NCBI GenBank assembly: GCA_031261065.1
Contig: JAISKD010000008.1
Location: 1-64,000 of the forward strand
Direction: 5' to 3'
Origin: Mycoplasmataceae bacterium
Lineage (GTDB): Bacteria; Bacillota_I; Bacilli_A; Mycoplasmatales; Mycoplasmoidaceae
DNA length: 64,000 nt
The notes under the pieces were generated by a model. The model did no database searches. It saw only the letters and a program-made list of their open reading frames with translations, and was not told the DNA's origin. Of the stretch, positions 19,372 to 28,723 are shown one piece after another. The position numbers and the translations under genes are program-made. Within the stretch, counting starts at the first letter, position 1, and the number at the start of each line of letters is the position of its first letter.

Positions 19372-20674
19372 AACGTTTTTCATTAAATCGCTTGGCTGCC
19401 GTGTTAATTTATTTGAATCTAATGGTGTGCTAAAGCAACTTTCAGATTTAGGGGCGATATATGTTGATAATGAGAGCAATGCAGAAATAATAGTAATCAA
19501 CACATGCAGCGTTACTAATAAGGCAGATTCAAAGTCAAGATATGAAATCAATAAGGCATGTAATAGCGAAAAATGTGAACTGGTTGTTGTGATAGGCTGC
19601 TATTCACAACTTAATGCAAAAGAAATAGTTAATGATAAAGTAAAAATTATCATTGGTACTGCATATAAATCGGAAGTTGGATCATTAATTAAAGAACTTA
19701 AACCAAAACAAACTATAAAGAAAATAATTAATGTTCGTAAGGAAAATAAATTTGAAGCAGATAAGGAAGCTGACTATCGGCTTAATACTAGAGCATTCGT
19801 TAAGATCCAAGATGGATGTAATTTTATGTGTTCTTACTGTTTAATACCATATGCACGCGGAGTACAACGTTCAATGCCAGATGGGGAGCTTATCGAAACA
19901 ATCAAGAATTTAGTAGCAAACAACTTTAAAGAAATAATACTTACTGGTGTTAATACTGCCGGATATAAATACAAGAACGTTACATTCTATGATATTCTAA
20001 AAAAGATAGATAAGCTCGATGGCGACTTCAGAATAAGAATATCCTCGCTCGAACCTTTCCAAATCAATGCTAAAATTATAAAATTGCTAACTTCAAACAA
20101 AGAAAGATGATGCCAATCGTTTCATCTATGTCTACAATCAGCTGACAACACAGTTCTTAAAGCAATGAATAGAAGATATACATTTGAAAAGTTTTTTAGT
20201 TTGGTCAAATTAATTAGGAAGTATTCCAAAAATGCTTCAATCACCACTGACTATATAGTTGGTTTTCCTACTGAGACACTTAAACAATTTGAGAATTCAG
20301 TTAAAAACCTTAAAACAATTAAATTTTCTGATATGCATATTTTTCCTTATTCACCTCGTAAAGATACAGCTGCTGAGAAATTGGATGATATAGTTGGTTC
20401 TACAGAAAGAACTAAACGTTTTAAAATAATTGATAAGCTAAATATTACGTGTAGAAGAAAATATCTAAAAAGTTTTGTAGGCGAGGATGTTGATGTTTTA
20501 TTTGAAAAACCTAAATCTAGTGGGTTACAAGTTGGGCATTCAAACTTTTTCTTTAAAGTTCAAGTCAATACTAATGAAGATCTAACAAATAGACTATTTA
20601 GAATTAGAATAATTGATATAAAGGATGATGAATTAGTTGGAAATCATTTTTTAATGCATGAAAAAAATATCTAA
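19355..20674 (+). CDS. mtaB: tRNA (N6-threonylcarbamoyladenosine-2-methylthio) transferase MtaB
   Basis: 439 aa. N-terminal Cys residues are in KSLGCRVNLFESNG, INTCSVTNKADSKSR and VVIGCYSQL. The radical-SAM CxxxCxxC is in QDGCNFMCSYCLIPYARG. The 'CRVN' and 'NTCSVT-K-DSKSR' forms are those of MtaB, not MiaB. It converts t6A37 to ms2t6A37, so it works on the product of the TsaB pathway. Its 3' end overlaps trmK by 17 bp and its 5' end overlaps the membrane-protein gene by 17 bp. Confidence 0.92.
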
Positions 20675-21338
20675 ACGATTACAATCCATCATAAGTAAAA
20701 TCACTAAAAAAGATAACGTCATCATAGATGTTGGATGTGATCACTGTCTTACAGCGATTAATGCTTTAAAATATGCAAACACAAAGTTTGCATACAATGT
20801 TGATATTAACAAAAAACCTTTAGATGAAGGAGTAAACAATTTAAAAAAAGAAAATTTAATAGAAAAAACTTGTAATGTGGTCAATGATGGACTTAACAAA
20901 TTAGAAGTTAAACAAAATGTCGATTATTGTATAATTTCTGGACTTGGTGGAAATACCATAGTTAATATTTTATCTAATTCCACCGTAGAGAATATAAATG
21001 AATATATACTCGTACCGAATGATCATCCAGAAGTAGTAAGAAATTATATTAAACAGAATGAACTAAAGATATCATATGAAGAAATGATATATGAATCAGG
21101 TTTCTTTTACTCTCTTATTCAAATATCTAAAACTGGAAAAAAAGTCAAGACATATAATGATATACACTTTGGACCAATTAATATGAAAGAAAAAAGTGAA
21201 ACATATGTCTTGTACTTGACTAATTTATTAAAAAAGACGGAGTATCTATATGAGCATTCAAAAAAGTCTGAGTACGGCGAATTATGTAGTGCTATAAGGT
21301 TGCAACTAAATAATCTTTCTAAAGTTAGAAAGCCCTAA
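20658..21338 (+). CDS. trmK: tRNA (adenine22-N1)-methyltransferase
   Basis: 226 aa. The N-terminal SAM-binding block is VIIDVGCDHCLTAINAL, where TrmK has D-x-G-x-D-H-x-x-L. DYCIISGLGGNTIVNIL corresponds to the signature 'I-a-G-M-G-G-x-x-I-x-x-I-L', and VPNDHPEVVRNYI to 'Q-P...-R-x-x-L'. Length matches B. subtilis YqfN. It modifies A22 in the D arm. It overlaps mtaB, so the two tRNA modification genes are translationally coupled. Confidence 0.88.
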   Translation: MKKISKRLQSIISKITKKDNVIIDVGCDHCLTAINALKYANTKFAYNVDINKKPLDEGVNNLKKENLIEKTCNVVNDGLNKLEVKQNVDYCIISGLGGNTIVNILSNSTVENINEYILVPNDHPEVVRNYIKQNELKISYEEMIYESGFFYSLIQISKTGKKVKTYNDIHFGPINMKEKSETYVLYLTNLLKKTEYLYEHSKKSEYGELCSAIRLQLNNLSKVRKP

Positions 21339-21385
21339 AAGATTATTTACACTCGCCAACAAGATACATATAATAAATATGATTT

Positions 21386-22312
21386 ATGGTGGCTCCTAAA
21401 CAAAATAACTATCTGCAGCACGTTTCGTCTATTTTGTCTGCTGTGACAACTGTTTTTCTTGCATTAGCAGCACCGCTTTTTTTTGCTTCTAGTTTTTTAG
21501 AAAGGTTTGCAAGCGATGGGAGTGACATATGAGTTCTGTCCGCTTTTGGGCTTGAAACAAAATTGCATATAGTTTGTATCTGCCTTCTAGGTGCCGCGGT
21601 TATTACAGGCACTTGAGCAAAAACATTGAAATCAACGTCAAGTTTAAAAAATACCAATACTATCACTAAAATCATTGTCTCCCAAATATTATTTATTTTA
21701 GGAATTGCCTTTGTTATTTCCGAAGTTTATGCAACTTCTTCTGGATCTCCGCTTAATCCTGACACAAGGCTAGTATTTGGAATCATTGCTTCAGTTTTTC
21801 TTTTTCTTTCGTTTTTAATATTCTCACGTTGGATAGCTTCTATATTTGCTATAACGCAAATAGTTTGTATCTCTATTCTTTGAGGCCTAGTGCCGCGTGA
21901 AACAAGCGTTCATAAATTTTGTCTTGAGCTTGGCTGACTTAATTTACTAACAGGCGCATCAGTAATTTTCTTCTTTATTTTATTAGATATAGTATTGAAA
22001 CAAGGAAGCAAAAATAAAGACAGATCTTTATATAGAGAGGGACTTGTAATTGTAAGAATTTTCCTGCCCTTATTCATTTTGCTTTATACTATGACAGCCG
22101 CATCTGGTGCACAACAATTTTTTAAAGCCTCAATCTCAGACTTCACCCCTTCATTATTTGACGGAGCTTTTTCTGAATATACCCATTTAGATTCAGGAAT
22201 TTTTCTAACATTCGTTATTATTGGCGAAGCACTAATTGCAGCAAGCAATATTTCACATAAAAAAATAGACAACGATTCCACAAACAATCTTTCTAAAACT
22301 GGACAGTCTTAA
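21386..22312 (+). CDS. Polytopic membrane protein, tandem paralogue 1
   Basis: 308 aa, with about eight hydrophobic segments and several TGA(Trp). No recognised domain. It is clearly homologous along its length to the next gene. Shared blocks are ASSF-E-FA-G, L-ETKLHI-CI-LLGAA-I-GTWA and KQGSKNKD-SLY-G...LPLF...YT. Unlike the neighbour it ends in a longer Asn/Asp-rich tail. Preceded by TATAAT at 21369-21374, 11 bases before the ATG; an ATG also occurs 8 bases earlier in another frame. Confidence 0.7.
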
Positions 22313-22359
22313 AAAGATTGTTTTGCGTTGATTAAAACCTTATATAATAAATATAACTT

Positions 22360-23334
22360 ATGGGTGCCTCTAAACAAAATAACCTTCGTAATATATCGCA
22401 AATAATTTTGATTGTTGTGACAATCGTTTCTCTTGCAGCGTCAGCCTTGCTATTTTTCGCTTCTAGTTTTATAGAAAAGTTTGCAGATGGTACAAATGGC
22501 ACACGAGTTTTGTCTTCTCTAGGAATTGAAACAAAATTGCATATAGCTTGTATTTATCTCCTAGGTGCTGCAATTATTGCTGGCACTTGAGCAAATTTTT
22601 TAAAATCATCATTAGGTTTTAAAAACATCATTACGATTACCTTGATCATTATCTCCCAAGGGTCACTTATTTTAGGGATTGCCTTCGCTAATGCTGAAGT
22701 TTATCCTATTTCTTCGACATCTCCCGCTGATACTGATGCTAAACTAGCGTACGCAATTATTACTTCAACTCTTCTTTTTGTTGCTTTTTTAATTCTTCTT
22801 ATAGTTAGTGCTAAATATTTTAAAAGTAAAACATTGAAATGTCTTGCACTGGTTATCGTTTTAGCTGCTGCGCAAATCGCTTCTGCTTGTATTCTTTGAG
22901 GCATACTGCCACATGCTACGGGTTCCAAGATACCAGCTCTTTTGTTTGGTGTATTGAATTTAACTATATGTGCGTCAGTTATTGCGTTCTTTAGTTTATT
23001 CAACACGGTAATAAAACAAGGAAGCAAAAATAAAGATGGTTCATTATATAAATCAGGAAGTGTAATCGGAAAAATTTGCTTGCCTTTATTCGTTGTATGT
23101 TATACTATAACAGCAATAACTGGGGCAGTACCATTTTTTATGCTTGCATTAGCATCTGCCACCCCTCCATCATACATTGGTGATATTTCCGATTGAGCCC
23201 ATTTAATTTCAGGAATTTGTCTAGCAGGTGTCATTGCTGGCGAAGCATTAGCTGCATCAAGTGATATTTTTCATAAGAAACAAACAAATAAAGTGGGTGT
23301 ACAAAATACTAAACAAACAACAGATACAAAATAA
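22360..23334 (+). CDS. Polytopic membrane protein, tandem paralogue 2
   Basis: 324 aa, a diverged copy of the preceding gene with the same order of about eight hydrophobic segments. It keeps its own promoter: TATATAATAAATAT (TATAAT 22343-22348), 11 bases before the ATG, the same spacing as copy 1. So promoter and gene were duplicated together. The C-terminus is a short hydrophilic tail with repeated Lys-Gln-Thr. It is followed by a strong terminator. Function unknown; host-surface or transport roles are both possible. Confidence 0.7.
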
Positions 23335-23371
23335 ACAAAAAAGCTCTCGCTTCCAATAATTCGTAACATAA

Positions 23372-23400
23372 AAAAGTAGGCATTACGCCTACTTTTATTA
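23372..23400. terminator. Terminator hairpin between paralogue 2 and the tRNA cluster
   Basis: AAAAGTAGGC (23372-23381) pairs with GCCTACTTTT (23387-23396) over 10 bp around the loop ATTAC, followed by an A/T run. It can act for the plus-strand gene and, read in reverse, for the minus-strand tRNA genes. Confidence 0.9.
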
Positions 23401-23405
23401 TTTTA

Positions 23406-23481
23406 TGGTGCCTCCTACAGGACTCGAACCTATAACCAACCGATTATGAGTCGGGGGCTCTAACCATTGAGCTAAGGGGGC
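23406..23481 (-). tRNA. tRNA with CAU anticodon, probably tRNA-Ile2
   Basis: 76 nt with encoded CCA, anticodon loop CTCATAA (CAT). The loop and the anticodon stem around CCGACTCATAATCGG match bacterial tRNA-Ile whose C34 is changed to lysidine by TilS, not elongator Met. The acceptor starts G1-C72, so it is not the initiator. One acceptor pair is a C-A mismatch (position 4) and the first anticodon-stem pair is C-T. Identity is inferred from loop sequence only. Confidence 0.75.
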
Positions 23482-23485
23482 CTAC

Positions 23486-23562
23486 TGGTAGCAAGGGTGA
23501 GACTTGAACTCACGACACCCCGGGTATGAGCCGAGTCCTCTAACCAACTGAGATACCTTGCC
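23486..23562 (-). tRNA. tRNA-Met (CAU), probably elongator
   Basis: 77 nt with encoded CCA. The acceptor is GGCAAGG/CCTTGCT with a G-T first pair. The anticodon loop is CTCATAC (CAT). It lacks the initiator marks (C1-A72 mismatch and three G-C pairs next to the loop), which favours elongator Met. It lies 4 bases from the CAU tRNA downstream of it. Confidence 0.8.
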
Positions 23563-23567
23563 ATATA

Positions 23568-23644
23568 TGGTCGGGAAGACAGGATTTGAACCTGCGACCC
23601 CTTGGTCCCAAACCAAGTGCTCTACCAAGCTAAGCTACTTCCCG
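23568..23644 (-). tRNA. tRNA-Pro (UGG)
   Basis: 77 nt with encoded CCA. The acceptor is CGGGAAG/CTTCCCG. The anticodon stem CTTGG/CCAAG has loop TTTGGGA, anticodon TGG. First transcribed gene of the three-tRNA minus-strand cluster. Confidence 0.95.
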
Positions 23645-23791
23645 ACTTTTTTGGTATTTTTGTATAAGACTAAGATTAATAGGATCTCATACATCCATAC
23701 CTATACTTATTATATAATTCTAACGATACAAATACAATATTATGAATATATTTAGCAAAATAAGAAACAAAGGTTAGAAAGATTGTTGAAA

Positions 23792-24595
23792 TTATTCTCC
23801 TGTTTTATGTACGTATAGCGATATACTTGTTTCTACACCGTAAATAACAACCTTTATAATAACTGTTTCGTTTCCTACAAGTTCGTGTTCAGACTTGCTT
23901 GCTATACTTATATAAAAGTGTGGTGTGTTTGTTGTTTGTCCTGGTGTTGCATAGATTGCAGGAGAATTTGCGGGTGAAATACTATTAACATAATACTTTG
24001 TGTAAACAAATGGTGGAAGTACAGTGTCACCCGAAACACACAACTTAAATACTAAATTGTTTAATGAAGCACCTTGGTCTATATCTCATGCATTAGTACC
24101 CACTTGTGTTGCAGTTCCATCTTCAAGCAAAGGAACTAATGATGATTGAGCAGGTTTTCAAGGATTTATTATTAGTTGAGCAACAGCAGTGGCACTATAT
24201 GTTGGATTTGTAATTGCAAAAGAAATAATTGAATTTTGTTTAATAAGTGCCGAAGCATCACATTTTTTAATAGTAAATGTTAGTTTATTTCCACTACAGC
24301 TACCAAGTATTACGACATTGGCTGTATTGGCATCCCACGTGGAAGACCCTATAGCAGAGATTTGAAGAGCATCATCATGATCTAAAATATTTTCTGCAGT
24401 TATCGATAGATTAATATCGTTGTTCAAATCTTGCGATACCACGTTACTAATAACCGTTGATGAATCTTCATTGTGAAAAGTATATTTTATGTTGCTTTGT
24501 TTAGTAACTGGTTCAACATTACAACTTGATGCAATAACAGGAACAGCGGCCAACGGAAGCGAAAACAATATAAATTTTTTCGTCTTATGTTTCAT
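23792..24595 (-). CDS. Surface lipoprotein
   Basis: 267 aa. It begins MKHKTKKFILFSLPLAAVPVIASSC: a basic start, a hydrophobic core and a lipobox-like IASS-C, so the Cys at about residue 25 is the likely lipidated residue. The rest is Asn/Ser/Thr-rich with no domain recognised; a beta-rich fold is likely. TATAAT on the minus strand (24602-24607) ends 6 bases before the ATG, so it is probably leaderless. It lies 23 bases downstream of ftsZ but has its own promoter. Confidence 0.8.
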
Positions 24596-24618
24596 AACCT
24601 TATTATATACAGACGTTT

Positions 24619-26109
24619 TTAATTATTTTTTGGGTCTTCTTCGTTGCTAGATCCTAGAATACCTTCGACTGCTTTTGTCATAGCTTCAGAATATTTATCT
24701 TTTTCTTTTGTTTCATCATCGATAAAAGTATCATCTATTAGCCTGCTTTTATCTAATGTGGCTTTCTTAACCTTTAATCCTCGTGTTTTTTCAGTTGGTG
24801 TATCTGCAAATAATTTATAAGGATTTAATTTAGACGTATTATTTCCACTATTTCCAAAACTTATATAATCATTGTTTGGTTTGTTTTCATAATGTGAAGT
24901 ATCCGAAGATGATTGTGTTCCATCACTGTTCCCAGATATTAAAAGTGATATTCTAAGTTTTTCATCAGTTGAATAGTTAATACCATTAACTATCTTGATG
25001 TTTGCTCCCTTTGATATTTGTTTAAAAATATTTGAAATATCAGCAACAATAGAAGGAGGTATTTTATTAGATATCTTTAGGTTAGCAATGATGCTAATGT
25101 TTTGGGAACTTACACTAACGTTAGAGTAAGATTTTTCCAATGCATTTTGGATAAGTTGATATAAACTTTCAGAGTCGTAGTCTCCTTCTGATGAAATTAT
25201 TCTGCTTAAGAAAACAGCATTGCCCTTGAAAAAGTTCTTAACATCATTTAGGTCAACGTTTACATCGCTAGGAACGGTTATTCCTTCAACGATTTCATAA
25301 ACTATCGATGTAACTTCTTCATCAGCTTCCTTAAAAGCTTCCTTGAAAGAAATAATGTTGCCACAAGCTTTGATTATTTTGTCATTGCTTATTGTTGTTA
25401 TTGAGTCACTATTAGCTTTTAGTGATTCAAAGCTCCCCAGTGCGTTTGTGTATACCTCAGTTCCTTCTGCAATGATTGAAGGTAAGTTAACTATAGAAAT
25501 AACCAATATGTTTAATTCTTTAGCAACTTTAGCGATTTCTGGAGATGCACCAGAACCAGTACCCTTTCCTAAACCAGCGATAATAAATAGAACATCAGTT
25601 CCACTTAATATTTCTTTAAGAGTATCTATGTTTTCCTTAACAGCACACTCTCCTATAAGTGGGTCACCGCCTGATCCAGCACCTCTTAGTAAAGTTTTTC
25701 CTAGTAGAATAGTATTAGTCTTGCCTTTTAGTTTTAACAAAGAGTTATAATCCGTATTTAATGCAAATATATCCACTTTCTCGCCTCATTCTCGTGTTGC
25801 AAGCATGTGATTAATAACATTACATCCGGCTCCGCCGACACCTATGATCTTCACGTTAAAACTACCGATACCCTCTTCCAAATCATCAAGGTTGCTATAT
25901 AAATTTTTCTTATTAGAAACATTCACAACAGAAGAAATTGTTTCACTTTTCTTTTCTTCTTCTTTTTTGTCTTCTAATTCGATAGGCGGAACAGGTTCAT
26001 TCTTCTTTTCCTCTTCTAATTTAACAGGAGGTACGGATTCACTTTTCTTTTCCTTTTCTTCTTCACCTTCTAATTTAACATTATTTAAAATGTCGTCTAA
26101 TATTCCCAT
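24619..26109 (-). CDS. ftsZ: Cell division GTPase FtsZ with N-terminal repeat extension
   Basis: 496 aa. The tubulin-type GTPase starts near residue 85 with VKIIGVGGAGCNVINHM. The GTP loop is GLGKGTGSGASP (usual G-G-G-T-G-T-G, so the second Gly is Lys here). The T7 loop VNVDLNDVKNFF keeps Asn and both Asp. FtsZ polymerises at the division site. Residues about 10-60 are an unusual acidic, Lys-rich segment with three copies of a unit like V-K-L-E...K-K-x-E-x-V-P-P. No DIPxFLR-type C-terminal tail is visible. A strong AGGAGG lies just before the ATG, inside the upstream gene, and the stop/start overlap is TAATG. Confidence 0.93.
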
Positions 26110-27122
26110 TATCCTCCTAACTTGGCAGCTCACCTTGTGGTGATTACTCCAATACTTACAAGTATATCATCTTTAATTTGTTTATCAACTTGAATTGAAT
26201 CAATGTAAGGTGTGATGCTGTATTCAATATTGTTGTTTGCAATTTGGTTCATAGTAACAAAGTCATGAGCAAGCAAAATAGTTCCTACATTTGAATTTTC
26301 TAATCCAGTTATATCATTAACCTTGTTGAAAATAAATGCTGAATGTTCACATGTAATCGATAAAAGAACAGTATGAATAAAATCACATGAATAAACACTA
26401 TATTTTATTTTGTTGTTTACTTTCAAGATATTATTAAATAATGCTGAAAAAACAATATTAACTGCTTTTTCAAAAACATCAATGTCAATTTCTGTTAATT
26501 CACAGTATTTGTTGCTGTGTTTATTAATAAATGGTATTTTATCATTAACAAGTTTTAAATTTTGAAGATTATTTATGAAACTTATAACTTCTGCTTCGTG
26601 TCCATCAATTTTCAACATATGCTGAATATTTTCTATGGCTCATTTTGTGCCATAAGGAATAACATGTAAATCAACTGCTTTTGATTCATCGTTGTATTCA
26701 TAGACATATGTTGAATTCGTTCCAATATATGCTTGTCCATTAATACCATCTTCATGTGAGAAATACAAGCTGTTACTAATAATATTAAGTGCAACAATAT
26801 TTGACTCATTAAGAATATTTTTAAGGTTTGTTAAAAATGTAGGATCAGCTTCGGTATTCTTGTTTGTTAATGGAATATTATCAAAATTAACAATATATTT
26901 TTTTATGGTGATACCTAAAAATCTGTCACAGTTTTCTGTAAGATATGAAATTACTTCTTTAATTTTATGAACATTTACAAAATTAAAATCTGCATCAATA
27001 TATTGAATTTTGATGCTGTTAGAATATAGACAGTTTGTTGTTTCATTATTCTCTAAAACCGTTAATGATATTGCATCATCTTGGAATGATAGAGTTGCGT
27101 AAACTTTCTTTAGGTTGTACAT
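26109..27122 (-). CDS. FtsA-like protein in the division cluster (very diverged)
   Basis: 337 aa, joined over TGA(Trp). It occupies the slot between rsmH and ftsZ, where M. genitalium has MG223. No close match is seen, but QAYIGTNSTYVYEY (about residues 128-141) looks like the phosphate-2 loop of actin-fold ATPases (D-I-G-G-G-T-T). VTGLENSNVGTILLAHDFVTM near the end resembles an adenosine-binding loop followed by the 'LAHDF' of FtsA-type proteins. I infer a degenerate FtsA-type tether for FtsZ. It lacks a recognisable amphipathic C-terminal helix. The stop overlaps the ftsZ start. Confidence 0.5.
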
Positions 27123-27125
27123 ATT

Positions 27126-28046
27126 TTAAATCTTTATTATTGTTCTGAGCTTAGCGCTTCTTGACCGATTATTTTTTTCTAATTCGTCAACCGAGGGCTC
27201 AATCGGTTTTTTTGTAAGTGTTTTGTAATTAAGATGTTCATCAATTATTGGTATTTCTTTTGGAATGTTGGATGTTGTAAACTCAGCAAACTTTGTTTTA
27301 ATGATTCTATCTTCCAACGAATGAAATGAAATTATTGAAAGGCGACCTTCTGATTTTAACAGAGATGGTGCCACATCGATAAATTTTTCTAAGTTATTTA
27401 ATTCATCATTAACTTCAATCCTAATAGCTTGAAAATACTTTCTTGCTGGATGCTTTTTTTGAAATAATAACTTCTTATCAATGTTACTTTTTATAATTTC
27501 AACTAGTTGTGATGTAGTTACAATCGGTTTTATCAAACGTTCTTCAACAATTGCATGTGCCACAGAATTTGGCTTTAGAATTTCACCATATGTTTTGAAT
27601 ATTTTACACAAATCGCTTTGTGTATATTCATTAATAACTGTGTATGCGGATTTATCTTGTGATTTATCCATGCGCATATCAAGTTTGGCATCTGAGTGAT
27701 AACTAAATCCTCTTTCTATGTTGTCTAGCTGCGGTGAACTTACTCCTATGTCTGCTAATATTCCATCAACTGTTTCAATATTAAGTGATGATAAAATTTC
27801 TTTTATATTGCTGTAATTATTCTTAATGATCGTCACTCTAACATCATTAAATTTTTCATTAAGGTATGTTATTGCATCTTCATCCATGTCAATGCAAATT
27901 AGTCTTCCATTAGGTCCAAGTTTTTGCAAAATGGCTTCCGAATGTCCACCTCTACCTGCTGTGCAATCAACATAAATTCCATTTGGTTTAATGTTTAGAG
28001 ATTGAATTGCTTCCTTTAAAAGCACGGGTAGGTGTGTATTATTCAT
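27126..28046 (-). CDS. rsmH: 16S rRNA (cytosine1402-N4)-methyltransferase
   Basis: 306 aa, typical length. HLPVLLKEAI at the start, YVDCTAGRGGHSEAIL (SAM loop), GILADIGVSSPQLD and RLSIISFHSLEDRIIK are the conserved RsmH/MraW blocks. It methylates C1402 in the 16S decoding region. Its ATG overlaps the mraZ stop by 8 bp and it ends 3 bases before the FtsA-like gene, so all four division-cluster genes form one operon. Confidence 0.96.
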   Translation of the reverse strand: MNNTHLPVLLKEAIQSLNIKPNGIYVDCTAGRGGHSEAILQKLGPNGRLICIDMDEDAITYLNEKFNDVRVTIIKNNYSNIKEILSSLNIETVDGILADIGVSSPQLDNIERGFSYHSDAKLDMRMDKSQDKSAYTVINEYTQSDLCKIFKTYGEILKPNSVAHAIVEERLIKPIVTTSQLVEIIKSNIDKKLLFQKKHPARKYFQAIRIEVNDELNNLEKFIDVAPSLLKSEGRLSIISFHSLEDRIIKTKFAEFTTSNIPKEIPIIDEHLNYKTLTKKPIEPSVDELEKNNRSRSAKLRTIIKI

Positions 28047-28464
28047 TTAGTTTTTCTGCAATCGCTTCATACGATTTGTCTGTTTCGTTTTTGAACTTGT
28101 TGTAAATTGCTTTATCTCAAAGTTCAATTTTGTTGCCAACACCAATGATGGTAATGTCTTTAGAAATGTTCGCTTCCTTTAACAATGTTAATGGGATTAA
28201 AACTCTCTTTGCCGAATCTATTTCTATATCAGCAGCATTAGCCAATAATTGTCTAATTACAATTCTTGTGTCCTTTTTAGTCTGACTAAGACTCATAAGT
28301 TTTTCAGAATAAAGTGTGAAATCTTTTTCACTTCTACACTCTAAACATCCATCAAAGCCTTTACTTATGATGACTTTTTTTGTAAGGTTGTTAACGAACT
28401 TGCTTGGTAATACTAAACGGTTTTTAGTATCAAGTGCATGTTCGAAGGTTCCTAGAAATATCAT
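28039..28464 (-). CDS. mraZ: Transcriptional regulator MraZ
   Basis: 141 aa. Two SpoVT/AbrB-like halves: FLGTFEHALDTKNRLVLPSKF (about residues 3-23) and ADIEIDSAKRVLIPLTLLKEA (second copy of the D-x-K/Q-x-R-x-x-I/L-P motif). MraZ forms a ring and binds short direct repeats upstream of its own operon. Three such repeats are present right before this ATG. The true C-terminus was recovered by reading a TGA as Trp (about 25 aa after VGNKIEL). Confidence 0.94.
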
Positions 28465-28467
28465 ATT

Positions 28468-28492
28468 CCACTTTCTCCCACTATCTTACACT
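28468..28492 (-). promoter_or_regulatory. MraZ operator: three 10-bp-spaced repeats
   Basis: On the minus strand AGTGT (28492-28488), AGTGG (28482-28478) and AGTGG (28472-28468) recur at exactly 10-base spacing directly before the mraZ ATG at 28464. This is the known MraZ box layout (TGGG / AAAGTG repeats, one helical turn apart). The likely -10 is TATATT at 28501-28496, which puts the start near 28489, so the boxes lie at and just after the transcription start. Confidence 0.85.
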
Positions 28493-28577
28493 TATAATAT
28501 AACATAATATTAGAAAAATGTTAAAAAAAGCATACATTATGTAATAAATGCATGCAATATATGTGTATATAGACTTT

Positions 28578-28721
28578 CTACAGCAAAACTATAACTAAAA
28601 TCATTATTACGAGTGTAACAACAAAAGCTGCGCTTATTCAGATTAAGGCTCTTTTTTGCTTAATGTCTTTAGCACGGCCTTCAGATTTGATCTCAATTAT
28701 TTTTTGGCTATTATTTTCCAT
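28578..28721 (-). CDS. Short single-span membrane protein (47 aa)
   Basis: ATG at 28721, stop TAG at 28578, one TGA(Trp). The first 25 residues are hydrophilic with many Lys, Glu and Ile. The last 22 are hydrophobic (IWISAAFVVTLVIMILVIV). This is the layout of a tail-anchored or single-span small membrane protein. It begins 2 bases after the pepA stop, so it can be translated from the pepA transcript. No family recognised; the reading frame and membrane profile are its only support. Confidence 0.55.
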
Positions 28722-28723
28722 TT

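Noticed and set aside
23406-23562. Initiator tRNA-fMet among the two CAU tRNAs
   Set aside because: Neither has the C1-A72 mismatch or three G-C pairs next to the anticodon loop. They fit Ile2 and elongator Met better.
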